A DNA stretch of 64,000 nt from Halomonas sp. SSL-5 (GCF_030708455.1 NZ_JAUYWF010000011.1:62001-126000), one strand, 5' to 3'; shown: positions 10,162-19,001, counted from the first letter of the stretch. Numbers and translations: made by a program. The notes: a model not told the origin generated them from the sequence alone.

Positions 10162-11160
10162 ATGCCCACCCACGCCTCCGCTTCCGACACCGCCGCACCC
10201 TCCCCGATCCACGCCGCCGTGGCCGAGGACTTTGCCGCCGTCAATCGCACCATCATGGCCCAGCTCGGCTCGCGCATCCCGCTGGTCGAGACCATCGGCC
10301 AGTACATCATCGCCAGCGGCGGCAAGCGGCTGCGGCCGCTGCTGGTGCTGCTGGCCGCCCGGGCGCTGGGCTACCAGGGCGACAGGCACGTAACGCTGGC
10401 CACCCTGATCGAGTTCATGCACACCTCCACCCTGCTGCACGACGACGTGGTGGACGAGTCGCACCTGCGTCGCGGCAAGGCCACCGCCAACGACGCCTGG
10501 GGCAACGCCCCCTCGGTGCTGGTGGGTGACTTCCTCTACTCGCGCTCCTTCCAGATGATGGTGGAGGTGGGCTCCATGCGCATCATGAACGTGCTCTCCT
10601 CGGCCACCTGCGTGATCGCCGAGGGCGAGGTGCAGCAGCTCACCAACGTCGGCAACCCGGACATCGATGAGGCGGCCTACTTCGAGACCATCCAGGGCAA
10701 GACCGCCATGCTCTTCGAGGCGGCCAGCCACAGTGGCGCCATCCTCGCCGAGGCCACTCCCGAGCAGGAGACCGCGCTGCAGTACTACGGTCGCTACCTG
10801 GGCCTGGCCTTCCAGCTGATCGACGACCTGCTCGACTACCAGGGCGATGCCGAGGCCATGGGCAAGAACGTCGGCGACGACCTGGCCGAGGGCAAGCCCA
10901 CCCTGCCGCTGATCCAGGCCATGGCCAAGGGCACCCCCGAGCAGGCGAAGTTGATCCGCCGGGCGATCCGCCAGGGCGGCCTCGACCACCTCGACGAGGT
11001 GCTGGAGATCGTCAACGCCACCGGCGCCCTGGAGTACACCCGCCGCCGCGCCGTGGAGATGGCCGACCTGGCCCTGGCCCAGCTCGAGTCGCTGCCGGCC
11101 AGCCCCTACCGCGACAGCATGGCCGAACTGACCCACCTGGCAGTGGATCGCCAGGCGTGA
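10162..11160 (+). CDS. ispB: Octaprenyl (polyprenyl) diphosphate synthase
   Basis: Trans-prenyltransferase that makes the side chain of ubiquinone. It is 332 residues, with the first aspartate-rich motif DDVVDE (after LLH), the second motif DDLLD (in FQLIDDLLDYQGD), and GGKRLRPLL near the N-terminus for isopentenyl diphosphate binding. It is divergent from rplU, the classic arrangement. An N-terminal extension rich in Ala, Ser and Pro (about 15 residues) precedes the family core. The chain length (octa- or nona-prenyl) cannot be read from the sequence. Confidence 0.95.
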   Translation: MPTHASASDTAAPSPIHAAVAEDFAAVNRTIMAQLGSRIPLVETIGQYIIASGGKRLRPLLVLLAARALGYQGDRHVTLATLIEFMHTSTLLHDDVVDESHLRRGKATANDAWGNAPSVLVGDFLYSRSFQMMVEVGSMRIMNVLSSATCVIAEGEVQQLTNVGNPDIDEAAYFETIQGKTAMLFEAASHSGAILAEATPEQETALQYYGRYLGLAFQLIDDLLDYQGDAEAMGKNVGDDLAEGKPTLPLIQAMAKGTPEQAKLIRRAIRQGGLDHLDEVLEIVNATGALEYTRRRAVEMADLALAQLESLPASPYRDSMAELTHLAVDRQA

Positions 11161-11200
11161 AGCCACGCATAAAGCCGGACATGAAAACACCCCGACGGGG

Positions 11201-11228
11201 TTGCATTCCGCCGGCGTTTGCGTAAACT
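11201..11228 (+). promoter_or_regulatory. Promoter of tRNA-Pro
   Basis: ttgcat (11201-11206) and taaact (11223-11228) with a 16-bp spacer, followed by a GC-rich discriminator as is usual for stringently controlled stable-RNA promoters. The tRNA starts 40 bases downstream of the -10. Confidence 0.6.
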
Positions 11229-11267
11229 ACGCTGCGTCGATGAGGCGGAGCCCTCGAGAATCGACAT

Positions 11268-11344
11268 CGGAGTATAGCTCAGCTTGGTAGAGCGCTGCCT
11301 TCGGGAGGCAGAGGTCGTAGGTTCGAATCCTGCTACTCCGACCA
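11268..11344 (+). tRNA. tRNA-Pro (anticodon CGG)
   Basis: A 77-nt cloverleaf with acceptor arm cggagta/tactccg, D arm with agctcagcttggtagagc, anticodon arm ctgcc-ttcggga-ggcag giving anticodon CGG (reads CCG), T arm with ggttcgaatcc, and an encoded CCA end. A C1-G72 pair is typical of bacterial tRNA-Pro. It stands alone and is followed by its own terminator. Confidence 0.97.
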
Positions 11345-11351
11345 AGAATTC

Positions 11352-11383
11352 AAGGCCTTGCGATCACTCGCAAGGCCTTTTTC
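11352..11383 (+). terminator. Rho-independent terminator after tRNA-Pro
   Basis: A 12-bp inverted repeat (aaggccttgcga / tcgcaaggcctt) with a short loop followed by a T run, eight bases after the tRNA CCA end. Confidence 0.85.
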
Positions 11384-11441
11384 GTTGGCCTTCATGCTAC
11401 CTGGCAGACGATCTCCGCCTCCCGAAGGCAGGAGTCGGTCG

Positions 11442-11894
11442 TCAGGTCACGGTGATCACGCTGCAGCCGGCGGTGTGGCTGACCTTGTGGGAGACGCTGC
11501 CGAACATCATGCCGCGCACGTCGCTGAGGCCGCGACTGCCCATCACAATGGCATCGGCATTGACCTTCTCGGCCTGCTCATTGATCAGGTCGGCCGGGCG
11601 CCCCTGGCGCACGCTCTCCTCTACTTCCAGGTCGCTCATATCGACCGCGTCACGCGCCTGCTCGATCACCTTGTGGGCTTCCTCCTTCATACCCGCGGCG
11701 AGCTTCTCGCGCTCCGCCTCGGAGAAGGGCTCGGCGGTGCCGCCGGTGAACAGCCCGATATTGTCTGGCGGAAACTCCGCCACGGTCATCAGGTGCAGCT
11801 TCGCTGCCCCGCCACGCGCCAGGGAGGCGGCGACATTCAGCGCCTTGATGGCGTGCTCGGAACCGTCGAGGGGCACCAGAATGGTCTTGAACAT
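11442..11894 (-). CDS. Universal stress protein, UspA family
   Basis: Single-domain Usp of 150 residues. It begins MFKTILVPLDGSEHA, with the Asp of the nucleotide site, and ends with GSRGLSDVRGMMFGSVSHKV, which fits the G-2X-G-9X-G(S) ATP-binding signature, so it is probably an ATP-binding member. Proteins of this family protect cells under starvation and membrane-energy stress; the specific role here is unknown. It is a single gene, pointing away from the DASS transporter and toward the tRNA. Confidence 0.92.
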   Translation of the reverse strand: MFKTILVPLDGSEHAIKALNVAASLARGGAAKLHLMTVAEFPPDNIGLFTGGTAEPFSEAEREKLAAGMKEEAHKVIEQARDAVDMSDLEVEESVRQGRPADLINEQAEKVNADAIVMGSRGLSDVRGMMFGSVSHKVSHTAGCSVITVT

Positions 11895-12022
11895 GACAAG
11901 TCTCCTGCAGTGGCGGAAGTGAACCGGGGGCGGTGACTCCCCCCCCCTCTCACTTCAGCATAGTGCCCGAGCGCCGCTTCGCCTTGTCCTGCGTCAAACC
12001 TCCTCCGGGCCAGGGGCCTGGG

Positions 12023-13501
12023 TCACGCCGCCCAGCCGAAGCCGAGCAACGGCATCGCCAGGGCGAAGACTACCGCCACGATCACCACCAGCGCCGCCAG
12101 GCTGACCAGCGCCCCGGCGCGCACCATCTCAGCCACGCTGAGCTGGCCGCTGGCGAAGACCACGGCATTGGGCGGGGTGGCCACCGGCAGCATGAAGGCA
12201 CAGCTCGCCGCCATGGCCACGGGCACCGAGAGCAGCAGCGGGCTGTGGCCGAGGCTGACCGTCAGCGAGGCGGTGAGCGGCAGGATGGCGGCGGCCGTCG
12301 CAGTGTTGCTGGTCATATGGCTCATCGCCATCACCACCAGGGCCACCATGGCCACCAGCCCCCAGGTCGGCCAGCGCCCGAACACGGCCAGCCCCTCGGC
12401 CACCGCCGCGGCCAGGCCGCTGGACTCGATGGCACTCCCCAGGCTAAGCCCGCCCCCCACCATGATCAGCACACCCCACGGCAGGTTGGCGGCGGCCTCC
12501 CAGTCCATCAGGAACTGACGCTGGCGCCAGCGTGCCGGTACCACGAACAGCAGCACCGCGGCGGTGACCGCGATGCCGGCGTCGCTGAGCGGTACCTCCA
12601 GCCAGGCCTCGAGCAGCGGGCGAAACACCCAGGCCAGGGCCACCAGGGCGAAGATGGTCGCCACGCGCCGCTCCGGCCCGGTCATCCGCCCCAAGTCGCG
12701 GGCCTGCTCCTCGAGCATGGCGGCCACCCCGGGCAGCGGCTGGCGCCCCAGCGGATAGACCCAACGGGTGAGCAGCCACCAGGCCAGCGCCAGCAGCAGC
12801 AGCGCGGGAGGCAGCGCCACCGCCATCCACTGGGCGAAGCCGATCTCGATGCCATAGCTGTCGGCCATGAAGCCCGCCAGCAGGGCGTTGGGCGGCGTGC
12901 CGATCAGGGTGCCCATGCCGCCGATATTGGCGCCCAGGGCGATCCCCAGCAGCAGGGTCAGCGCCATGTGATGGCTGCCCCCCTCGCCACCTCGCTGCTT
13001 CAACATCTCCAGCACCGAAAGGCCGATGGGCACCATCAGCGCCGCGGTGGCGGTGTTACTCACCCACATGCTCAGCGCAGCGGTGGCGACCATGAAACCG
13101 GCCACCAGGTGGTCGGGGCGGCGCCCTGCCACACGCAGCACCAGCATGGCGATGCGCCGATGCAACCCCCAGCGCTGGATGGCCTCAGCCAGCAGGAAGC
13201 CCCCGAGGAACAGGAAGATCAGCGGATTGGCGTAGGGGGCGGCGACCGCCTCGATGGGCGCCACCTCGAGCAGCGGCAGCAGCACCAGCGGCAGCAGCGC
13301 CGTCACCGCAATGGGCACCGGCTCGAGCACCCACCACACGGCCATCCAGACGGTCAGCGCCACCACCCGCCAGGCCGGCTCGGCCAGCCCCTCCGGGGCT
13401 CCCAGCATCAGCAGCAGCCCCGCCAGCAGCGGCCCCAGCAGCAGGCCCAGAGGGACCTTGAGCCGCGCCAGCCGGGACTCCTGAGGCGCCTCAATCGTCA
13501 T
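12023..13501 (-). CDS. DASS/SLC13-family sodium:anion symporter
   Basis: Inner-membrane transporter of 492 residues with a dozen or so hydrophobic segments. Both halves carry the Ser-Asn-Thr motif that forms the substrate and sodium sites of this family: MWVSNTATAALM in the first half and HMTSNTATAAAI in the second. Substrates of the family are di- and tricarboxylates or sulfate; the sequence alone does not decide which. Its start overlaps the stop of the upstream small membrane gene by 11 bp, so the two are translationally coupled. Confidence 0.9.
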   Translation of the reverse strand: MTIEAPQESRLARLKVPLGLLLGPLLAGLLLMLGAPEGLAEPAWRVVALTVWMAVWWVLEPVPIAVTALLPLVLLPLLEVAPIEAVAAPYANPLIFLFLGGFLLAEAIQRWGLHRRIAMLVLRVAGRRPDHLVAGFMVATAALSMWVSNTATAALMVPIGLSVLEMLKQRGGEGGSHHMALTLLLGIALGANIGGMGTLIGTPPNALLAGFMADSYGIEIGFAQWMAVALPPALLLLALAWWLLTRWVYPLGRQPLPGVAAMLEEQARDLGRMTGPERRVATIFALVALAWVFRPLLEAWLEVPLSDAGIAVTAAVLLFVVPARWRQRQFLMDWEAAANLPWGVLIMVGGGLSLGSAIESSGLAAAVAEGLAVFGRWPTWGLVAMVALVVMAMSHMTSNTATAAAILPLTASLTVSLGHSPLLLSVPVAMAASCAFMLPVATPPNAVVFASGQLSVAEMVRAGALVSLAALVVIVAVVFALAMPLLGFGWAA

Positions 13502-13721
13502 CGCCGAGGCCCCGGAGCCGCGCCTTGCGCGCCCGGTTGCGGCGATACAGCCGCACCAGGGCGATCGCCAGCGCCGCTACCACCATGGCGGCCAGGGTCC
13601 AGCCCTGCCAGGGACGGGCGGCATCGCCCATCACGGTCTCCAGGATGATGATCAGGATGAAGCCCATCGCCTGGCTGGCGATGGCCAGGGCACGCAGGGT
13701 GTCGAAGGCGGTCTTGGCCAT
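13491..13721 (-). CDS. Small two-TM membrane protein
   Basis: A 76-residue protein starting MAKTAFDTLRALAIASQAMG with GGGAGC-type spacing upstream. The frame opens further upstream (to 13832), but the extension is proline-rich and lacks coding character. Two hydrophobic stretches (about 10-30 and 40-58) are followed by a basic region and an acidic GLGDDD end. I do not recognise a named family. It overlaps the DASS transporter start by 11 bp, so it may act with that transporter. Confidence 0.75.
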   Translation of the reverse strand: MAKTAFDTLRALAIASQAMGFILIIILETVMGDAARPWQGWTLAAMVVAALAIALVRLYRRNRARKARLRGLGDDD

Positions 13722-13885
13722 GGGGGCTCCCGGTAGCGGATGCGTCGGATGACGTCGGATGACAGTCCCGTCCGCCGGCAGTAGGCTTGGCAGGTCCGGG
13801 GTCGGCTGCGCCACAGTGTAACCGCTCGTCACTCGCCCGCCGACCCTGCCCGCAAGGAGTTACGCCCCTAAGGAGTCACCACCCC

Positions 13886-14689
13886 ATGGATGCCATCGCC
13901 CTGGGTCCGGTCCTGCTCTCGCTGCCACGCCTCTATGCCTTCGTCGCCACCCTGCTGCTGCTCGGCGCCAGCGCCTGGTTGCTGGGCCTGCCGCGGCGCG
14001 CCCACACCCGCTGGTTCAATGGCCTGCTGCTGGCCTGGCTGATCGGTGCGAGGATCGGCCATGTGGCGCTGAACCTCGACGCCTACGCCGTCGCCCCGCT
14101 GGACGCCCTCAAGCTGTGGCAACCGGGCTACCATGGGCTGTGGGGGCTGATGGCGGGACTCATCTGGACCGGCTGGACGCTGCGCGACCACCTGGGCCGG
14201 CTGGTCGGCGCCATGGCCATGCTGGTGGTGGTCTCGGCGCTGTGGCTGGCCACCGTCACCCTGGCCCCCTTCGGCGGCGGCATGGCGCTGAAGCAATTGC
14301 CCGACATTGTCCTGGAGGACCTCGACGGCGAGACCGTCAACCTGGGCGAACTCGCGGGCCAGCGGGTGGTGCTCAACCTGTGGGCCACCTGGTGTCCGCC
14401 CTGCCTGCGCGAGATGCCACTGTTAGCAGAGGCCGATGCCCGGGACGACGTCACCGTGGTGGTGGCCAACCAGGGCGAGTCGCTACTGCAGGTGGTGCGC
14501 TACCTGGACGACCAGGAACTCGACTTCCGCTATCCGTTGCTCGACCCGCACCAGGAGCTGATGGTGCTAAGCGAGTCCCCCGGCCTGCCCACCACCCTGC
14601 TGTTCGATGCCGAGGGCCGCGCCGTGGAGCGCCACGTGGGCGAGCTCACCCGCGCCCAGCTGGATAGCTGGCTGGGGCGGGAACAGTAG
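13886..14689 (+). CDS. Fusion of Lgt-like membrane domain and TlpA-type thioredoxin
   Basis: A 267-residue membrane-anchored thiol-disulfide protein. Residues 1-120 hold about four TM segments and resemble part of prolipoprotein diacylglyceryl transferase (RIGHVALNLDAYAVAPLDALKLW followed by YHGLWGLMAG, compared with the Lgt HGGLIG region). After that comes a periplasmic thioredoxin domain with active site WCPPC in LWATWCPPCLREMP and the cis-Pro in PGLPTTLLF. Family knowledge suggests reduction of periplasmic disulfides, for example in cytochrome c maturation. Start at ATG 13886 after AAGGAG; an upstream ATG at 13787 gives an uncharacteristic N-terminus. Lgt activity itself is unlikely because most of that enzyme is missing. 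Confidence 0.85.
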   Translation: MDAIALGPVLLSLPRLYAFVATLLLLGASAWLLGLPRRAHTRWFNGLLLAWLIGARIGHVALNLDAYAVAPLDALKLWQPGYHGLWGLMAGLIWTGWTLRDHLGRLVGAMAMLVVVSALWLATVTLAPFGGGMALKQLPDIVLEDLDGETVNLGELAGQRVVLNLWATWCPPCLREMPLLAEADARDDVTVVVANQGESLLQVVRYLDDQELDFRYPLLDPHQELMVLSESPGLPTTLLFDAEGRAVERHVGELTRAQLDSWLGREQ

Positions 14690-14707
14690 GATGCGCGGCT
14701 ACGTATA

Positions 14708-14880
14708 GCGAAAGGCGCCGGAGACAGGTCGTAGAGGGGGTCCGAGGACCAGGGGTGAGGAGCACTGCTCCGAACGGGCTGGCAATGGATGGACAGCACC
14801 GGACCTGCAAGCGGAGCGGGACGCGAGAGCGCAGCAGGGCCGAGGTAGCGTACAGGGAGGTATTTACAGCGCCCCCTCGA
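14708..14880 (+). repeat. Dispersed intergenic repeat, copy B
   Basis: About 173 bp beginning 18 nt after the stop of the thioredoxin fusion gene and reading in the same sense. It is about 90% identical by eye to copy A (4506-4680). The central block gtccgaggaccaggggtgag and the tail tacagggaggtatttacagc are invariant. Internal hairpin ggagca-c-tgctcc differs from copy A at the loop. The remainder of the 378-bp gap up to rapA (14881-15067) presumably holds the rapA promoter, which I could not pin down. Confidence 0.8.
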
Positions 14881-15067
14881 CGGTCCGGCGCTCCGGGGCC
14901 TGTCCCCGGGGAAGCCTTGAGCGTTGCCACCGTCTGCGATAGCCCGGCCGGGAGTAGTCTCAGGCTTAAGCCGCGCCGGGCTTTGCTGTAAGATACCGCG
15001 CCCTGTCCCCGGGCCGCCCCTTTCCCGCGGCCGTGAGCGCACCCTGTTACAGCATCCTCGAGGCATC

Positions 15068-18016
15068 ATGAGCGACTTCTCCCCCGGCCAGCGCTGGATC
15101 AGCGACGGCGAGGCCGAACTGGGCCTTGGCACCATCCTCAGCTGCGACGCCCGCAGCGTCACCGTGCTGTTCGGTGCCAGTCAGGAAACCCGCACCTATA
15201 GCAGCCGCCAGGCCCCACTCACCCGCGTGGCCTTCGGCAGCGGCGACCGCATCCGCGCCGCCGAGGGCTGGACGCTGACCGTCGATGACACCAAGGAGGT
15301 CGGCGGCCTGATCGTCTACATCGGCGAGGACGACCAGGGCGAGCTCACCGAACTTCCCGAGGCACGCCTGGCCGACAGCATGCAGTTCGACCAGGCCCGC
15401 GACCGCCTGCTCACCGGCCAGGTCAACCGCAATGACTGGTTCGACCTGCGCTTCCGCACCCTGCACCACCACCACCGCGTGGAGCAGAATCCGGCGCTGG
15501 GCCTGGCCGGCCCGCGCATCGACCTGATTCCCCACCAGCTGTATATCGCCGACGAGGTCTCCCGGCGCCACGCCCCGCGCGTGCTGCTGGCCGACGAGGT
15601 GGGGCTGGGCAAGACCATCGAGGCGGGCCTGATCCTGCACCGCCTGCTGCTCACCGGCCGCGCCGAACGCGCGCTGATCCTGGTGCCGGCGAGCCTGACC
15701 CACCAGTGGCTGGTGGAGCTGCTGCGCCGTTTCGCCCTGGAGGTGACCCTGCTCGACGAGCAGCAGAGCCAGGCCCACGGCGACACCAACCCCTTCGAGG
15801 CCGGCCAGCTGGTGCTGGCCAGCCAGGACTGGCTGTTCGCCAACCCCCACCGCCAGGCCCAGGCACAGGCCTGCACCTGGGACCTGCTGATCGTCGATGA
15901 GGCCCACCACCTGGACTGGAGCGAGGAGCAGGTGGGGCCCGGCTACGCCTGCGTGGAGCGCCTGGCCGCCGAGAGCGAGGGGCTGCTGCTGCTCACCGCC
16001 ACCCCGGAGCAGATGGGCATGCAGAGTCACTTCGCCCGCCTGCGCCTGCTCGACCCCGACCGCTACCACAGCCTCGCCGCCTTCCGCGAGGAGGAGTCCC
16101 ACTACGTCGAGGTGGCCGAGGCGATCGATGCCCTGCAGGGCCTGCCCGGTGCCGAGGCAGACCGCGAGCGTATCGCCGCGGTGATCGACGAGCCCGACAG
16201 CCTGGCGCTGCTCGATACCCTGGCCGACCCGGAGCGCGGCGACGACCAGCACGCCGCCGCCCGGAACCAGTTGCGCGACCAGCTGCTCGACCGCCACGGC
16301 ACCGGCCGGGTGATGTTCCGCAACAGTCGTCGCCACGTGGGCGGCTTCCCCGAGCGCCGCCTGCATGTCACCGAGCTGGCGCCCCCCGCCGCCTATCGCC
16401 GGGTGCTGCGCAAGCTGGGCCACGACGAGGAGTACCTCGATGACCTGCTGATCGAGACCGGCCTCGACCACCCCGAGGTGCTGATCTACCTGGACGCCAT
16501 GTACCGCGCCCTGTCCGATGACCCATTGAACGGGGAGCCCTGGTGGCAGATCGACCCGCGGGTCAGCTGGCTGCTGGAGCGCCTGGCCGACGATGACGAA
16601 GGGGGCCTGGCCGGCGACAAGGTACTGGTGATCGCCCATAACCGCGAGACCGCCGAGGGGCTGGCCGAGGCGCTGCGCGTGCTGGGGGGTTACCACGCCC
16701 CGGTGTTCCACGAGGGGCTCTCGCTGGTGGAGCGCGACCGCGCCGCCGCCGCCTTCGCCGACGAGGAGGAGGGCTGCCAGGTGCTGGTGTGCTCGGAGAT
16801 CGGCTCAGAGGGGCGCAACTTCCAGTTCTGCCGCCATCTGGTGATGTTCGACCTGCCGCTGCATCCCGACCAGCTGGAGCAGCGCATCGGTCGCCTCGAC
16901 CGCATCGGCCAGCGCCACGCCATCGAGATCCACGTGCCGGTGTTCGCGGCCAGCCCCGGCGCGAAGCTGCTGCGCTGGTTCCGCGACGGCATGGACTCAT
17001 TCAGCGCGCCCCACGGCATCGGCAGCGAGATCTTCGATGCCTTCGGCGATGCCCTGGCCGATGCCCTGCTCGACGACGAGGCCCTCGAGGAGGTGATCAC
17101 GGAGACCCGGGCGCTGTTCGAGAGCCGCCTGGCCGAGCGCGACGCCGGCCGCAACCGCCTGCTGGAGCTCAACGCCTGCCGACACGAGCGTGCCGAGGCG
17201 GTGGCCGCGGCGATCGGCGAACTGGATGAGGACCGCGCCCTGCCCCGCTACCTGGACCTGGCGCTGGACATCTTCGGCGTCGACAGCCAGGAGCTGGGCG
17301 GCGGCATCCAGCACCTGGTGGCGGGCCCGCAGATGCTCGACGGCCTGCCCGGGCTGGCCAAGGGCGAGGAGGGTTTCTCGGCCACCTACTCGCGGGCGCG
17401 GGCGCTGGCCCGGGACGACGTCCAGCGGCTCTCCTGGGAACACCCCATGGTGCGCGAGATGATGGGACGCATCCTCGACGGCAGCATGGGCAACACGGCA
17501 CTCGCGCTGCTCAGGCATCCATCGCTGCCGCCCGGGCGGGTGATGGTGGAGCTGATCTACCGCACCCACTGCCCGGCGCCGAAGAAGCTGCACCTGAACC
17601 GCTTCCTGCCGCCCACCGCGGTGCGCGTGCTGCTCGACGAGTCCGGCGCCAACCTGACCGACAAGATCTCGTTCACCGGGCTCTCGAAGAACCTGCAGAA
17701 GGTCAAGAAGGCCATGGCCCGGGACCTGATCCGCAGCCGGCTGGAGCTGCTGCGCGAGCTGCTCGATCGCGGCGAGGGCGAGGCGGAGCGCGAGCTACCC
17801 ACCATCGTCGAGGCCGCCCAGACGCGCATGCGTGACGAGCTCGACGGCGAGCTGTCGCGCCTCACCGCCCTGGCGCGGCGCAACCCGGCGGTGCGCGAGG
17901 AGGAGCTCGCCGCGCTGCGCGCCGAGCGCGGCGCCCTGGACGAGGCCATCGAGGGCGCACGGCTGCGCCTCGACGCTGTGCGGGTGATCGTGACGGTGGG
18001 CGAAGAGACGCGCTAG
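15068..18016 (+). CDS. rapA: RNA polymerase-associated ATP-dependent recycling factor RapA
   Basis: Swi2/Snf2-family ATPase that recycles RNA polymerase after transcription. It is 982 residues, beginning MSDFSPGQRWISDGEAELGLG, matching the family's N-terminal Tudor-like region. Helicase motif I DEVGLGKTIEAG, motif II VDEAHHLDW, motif III LLLTATPEQM and motif VI QRIGRLDRIGQ are all visible. The frame is open upstream to 14924, but homology starts at 15068. Its stop overlaps the stop of the convergent epimerase gene by 3 bp. Confidence 0.96.
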   Translation: MSDFSPGQRWISDGEAELGLGTILSCDARSVTVLFGASQETRTYSSRQAPLTRVAFGSGDRIRAAEGWTLTVDDTKEVGGLIVYIGEDDQGELTELPEARLADSMQFDQARDRLLTGQVNRNDWFDLRFRTLHHHHRVEQNPALGLAGPRIDLIPHQLYIADEVSRRHAPRVLLADEVGLGKTIEAGLILHRLLLTGRAERALILVPASLTHQWLVELLRRFALEVTLLDEQQSQAHGDTNPFEAGQLVLASQDWLFANPHRQAQAQACTWDLLIVDEAHHLDWSEEQVGPGYACVERLAAESEGLLLLTATPEQMGMQSHFARLRLLDPDRYHSLAAFREEESHYVEVAEAIDALQGLPGAEADRERIAAVIDEPDSLALLDTLADPERGDDQHAAARNQLRDQLLDRHGTGRVMFRNSRRHVGGFPERRLHVTELAPPAAYRRVLRKLGHDEEYLDDLLIETGLDHPEVLIYLDAMYRALSDDPLNGEPWWQIDPRVSWLLERLADDDEGGLAGDKVLVIAHNRETAEGLAEALRVLGGYHAPVFHEGLSLVERDRAAAAFADEEEGCQVLVCSEIGSEGRNFQFCRHLVMFDLPLHPDQLEQRIGRLDRIGQRHAIEIHVPVFAASPGAKLLRWFRDGMDSFSAPHGIGSEIFDAFGDALADALLDDEALEEVITETRALFESRLAERDAGRNRLLELNACRHERAEAVAAAIGELDEDRALPRYLDLALDIFGVDSQELGGGIQHLVAGPQMLDGLPGLAKGEEGFSATYSRARALARDDVQRLSWEHPMVREMMGRILDGSMGNTALALLRHPSLPPGRVMVELIYRTHCPAPKKLHLNRFLPPTAVRVLLDESGANLTDKISFTGLSKNLQKVKKAMARDLIRSRLELLRELLDRGEGEAERELPTIVEAAQTRMRDELDGELSRLTALARRNPAVREEELAALRAERGALDEAIEGARLRLDAVRVIVTVGEETR

Positions 18017-18918
18017 CCCAGGATATCGGCCAGGGCGGCCTCCAGCCTCTCGAAGCGGAACTCGAAACCCGCCTCCTGGAGGCGCTTGGGCCGCATGTCG
18101 GCGCCGGTGAGCAGCAGCCGCGCCATCTCGCCGAAGGCGGTCTCCAGGGCGATGGCCGGCACCGGGAAGAGCGCCGGGCGCCCCAGCGCCTTGGCCAGGG
18201 TGCGGGTGAACTCGGCGTTGGTGACCGGGTGTGGCGCGCTGCCGTTGAAGGGGCCCTTCAGGTCGTCGCGCTCGAGCAGGAAGAGGATGGCGCGCACCAG
18301 GTCCTCGCGATGCACCCAGGGCATGAACTGCTTGCCGCTGCCGAAGCGCCCGCCCAGCCCCAGCTTGAAGGGCGGCAGCATCTTCGCCAGGCTGCCGCCG
18401 CCCTGATCGAGCACCAGGCCGATGCGCAGCCGGGCGACCCGCACACCGAAGGCCTCGACCTCCTGGGCGGCCTCCTCCCAGCGCCGGCAGAGGCGGTGGG
18501 CGAACTCGTCGTGAGGCGGCGTCTCCTCGGTCACCTCGCGGTCCCCCTGGTCGCCGTAGTAGCCCATCGCCGAGGCGGAGACCAGCGCGCGGGGCAGCCG
18601 TGCGCCGGTCTGCTGCAGCTGCTCACACAGGCCCACCAGCTCGCGGGTGGCGTTCAGCCGCGAGTCGAGCAACTTCTCCTTCTGGTCGTCGCTCCAGCGC
18701 TTGGCCGCGATGGACTCGCCGGCCAGGTTGACCAGGGCCTCGGGCGGGCTATCGACGAAGTCCAGCGCCGAGCGACGCACATCTACCGCCTCGGGGAGTC
18801 GACCTCGCGCCGCGGCGGGATCCCGCGAGACCACCTGCACCCGATGCCCCGCCTCGACCAGTCGCTGGCACAGCCGCTGGCCCACGAAACCGCTTCCTCC
18901 GGTGATCAGCACGCGCAT
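18013..18918 (-). CDS. TIGR01777-type NAD(P)-dependent epimerase
   Basis: Extended SDR-fold protein of 301 residues starting MRVLITGGSGFVGQRL (glycine-rich nucleotide-binding loop), with the TIGR01777-type WSDDQK, SASAMGYYG and PFKLGLGGRFGSG stretches and a C-terminal DUF1731-like RPKRLQEAGFEFRF. The enzymatic substrate is unknown; E. coli YfcH is the usual reference. ATG 18918 follows GAGGAG; the upstream in-frame ATG at 18963 lies inside the divergent promoter. It faces the light-type operon across an 83-bp shared regulatory gap, so co-regulation is plausible. Confidence 0.9.
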   Translation of the reverse strand: MRVLITGGSGFVGQRLCQRLVEAGHRVQVVSRDPAAARGRLPEAVDVRRSALDFVDSPPEALVNLAGESIAAKRWSDDQKEKLLDSRLNATRELVGLCEQLQQTGARLPRALVSASAMGYYGDQGDREVTEETPPHDEFAHRLCRRWEEAAQEVEAFGVRVARLRIGLVLDQGGGSLAKMLPPFKLGLGGRFGSGKQFMPWVHREDLVRAILFLLERDDLKGPFNGSAPHPVTNAEFTRTLAKALGRPALFPVPAIALETAFGEMARLLLTGADMRPKRLQEAGFEFRFERLEAALADILG

Positions 18919-18943
18919 CTGGCTCTCCTCGTATCCGCGATGA

Positions 18944-18975
18944 GTTATACAGCTGTTGTACACTTCTGCTAGTCT
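18944..18975 (+). promoter_or_regulatory. CarH/LitR-type direct-repeat operator and promoter
   Basis: Two adjacent 11-bp direct repeats, gttatacagct (18944-18954) and gttgtacactt (18955-18965), both fit the nnTnnACAnnn pattern known for CarH-family operators. Within them, tataca (18946-18951) is 18 bp from tagtct (18970-18975), giving a plausible sigma-70 promoter for the operon beginning at 19002. The site lies between divergent genes and can also serve the epimerase gene. This fits the MerR-type regulator encoded second in the operon. Confidence 0.6.
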
Positions 18976-19001
18976 AGCGGAAAACCATCCTCGAGGGTGC
19001 C

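Noticed and set aside
11933..13648. A 571-codon plus-strand open frame opposite the DASS gene
   Set aside because: Composed mainly of Gln, His, Arg and Gly, antisense to a transporter with both SNT motifs; a shadow of high GC.
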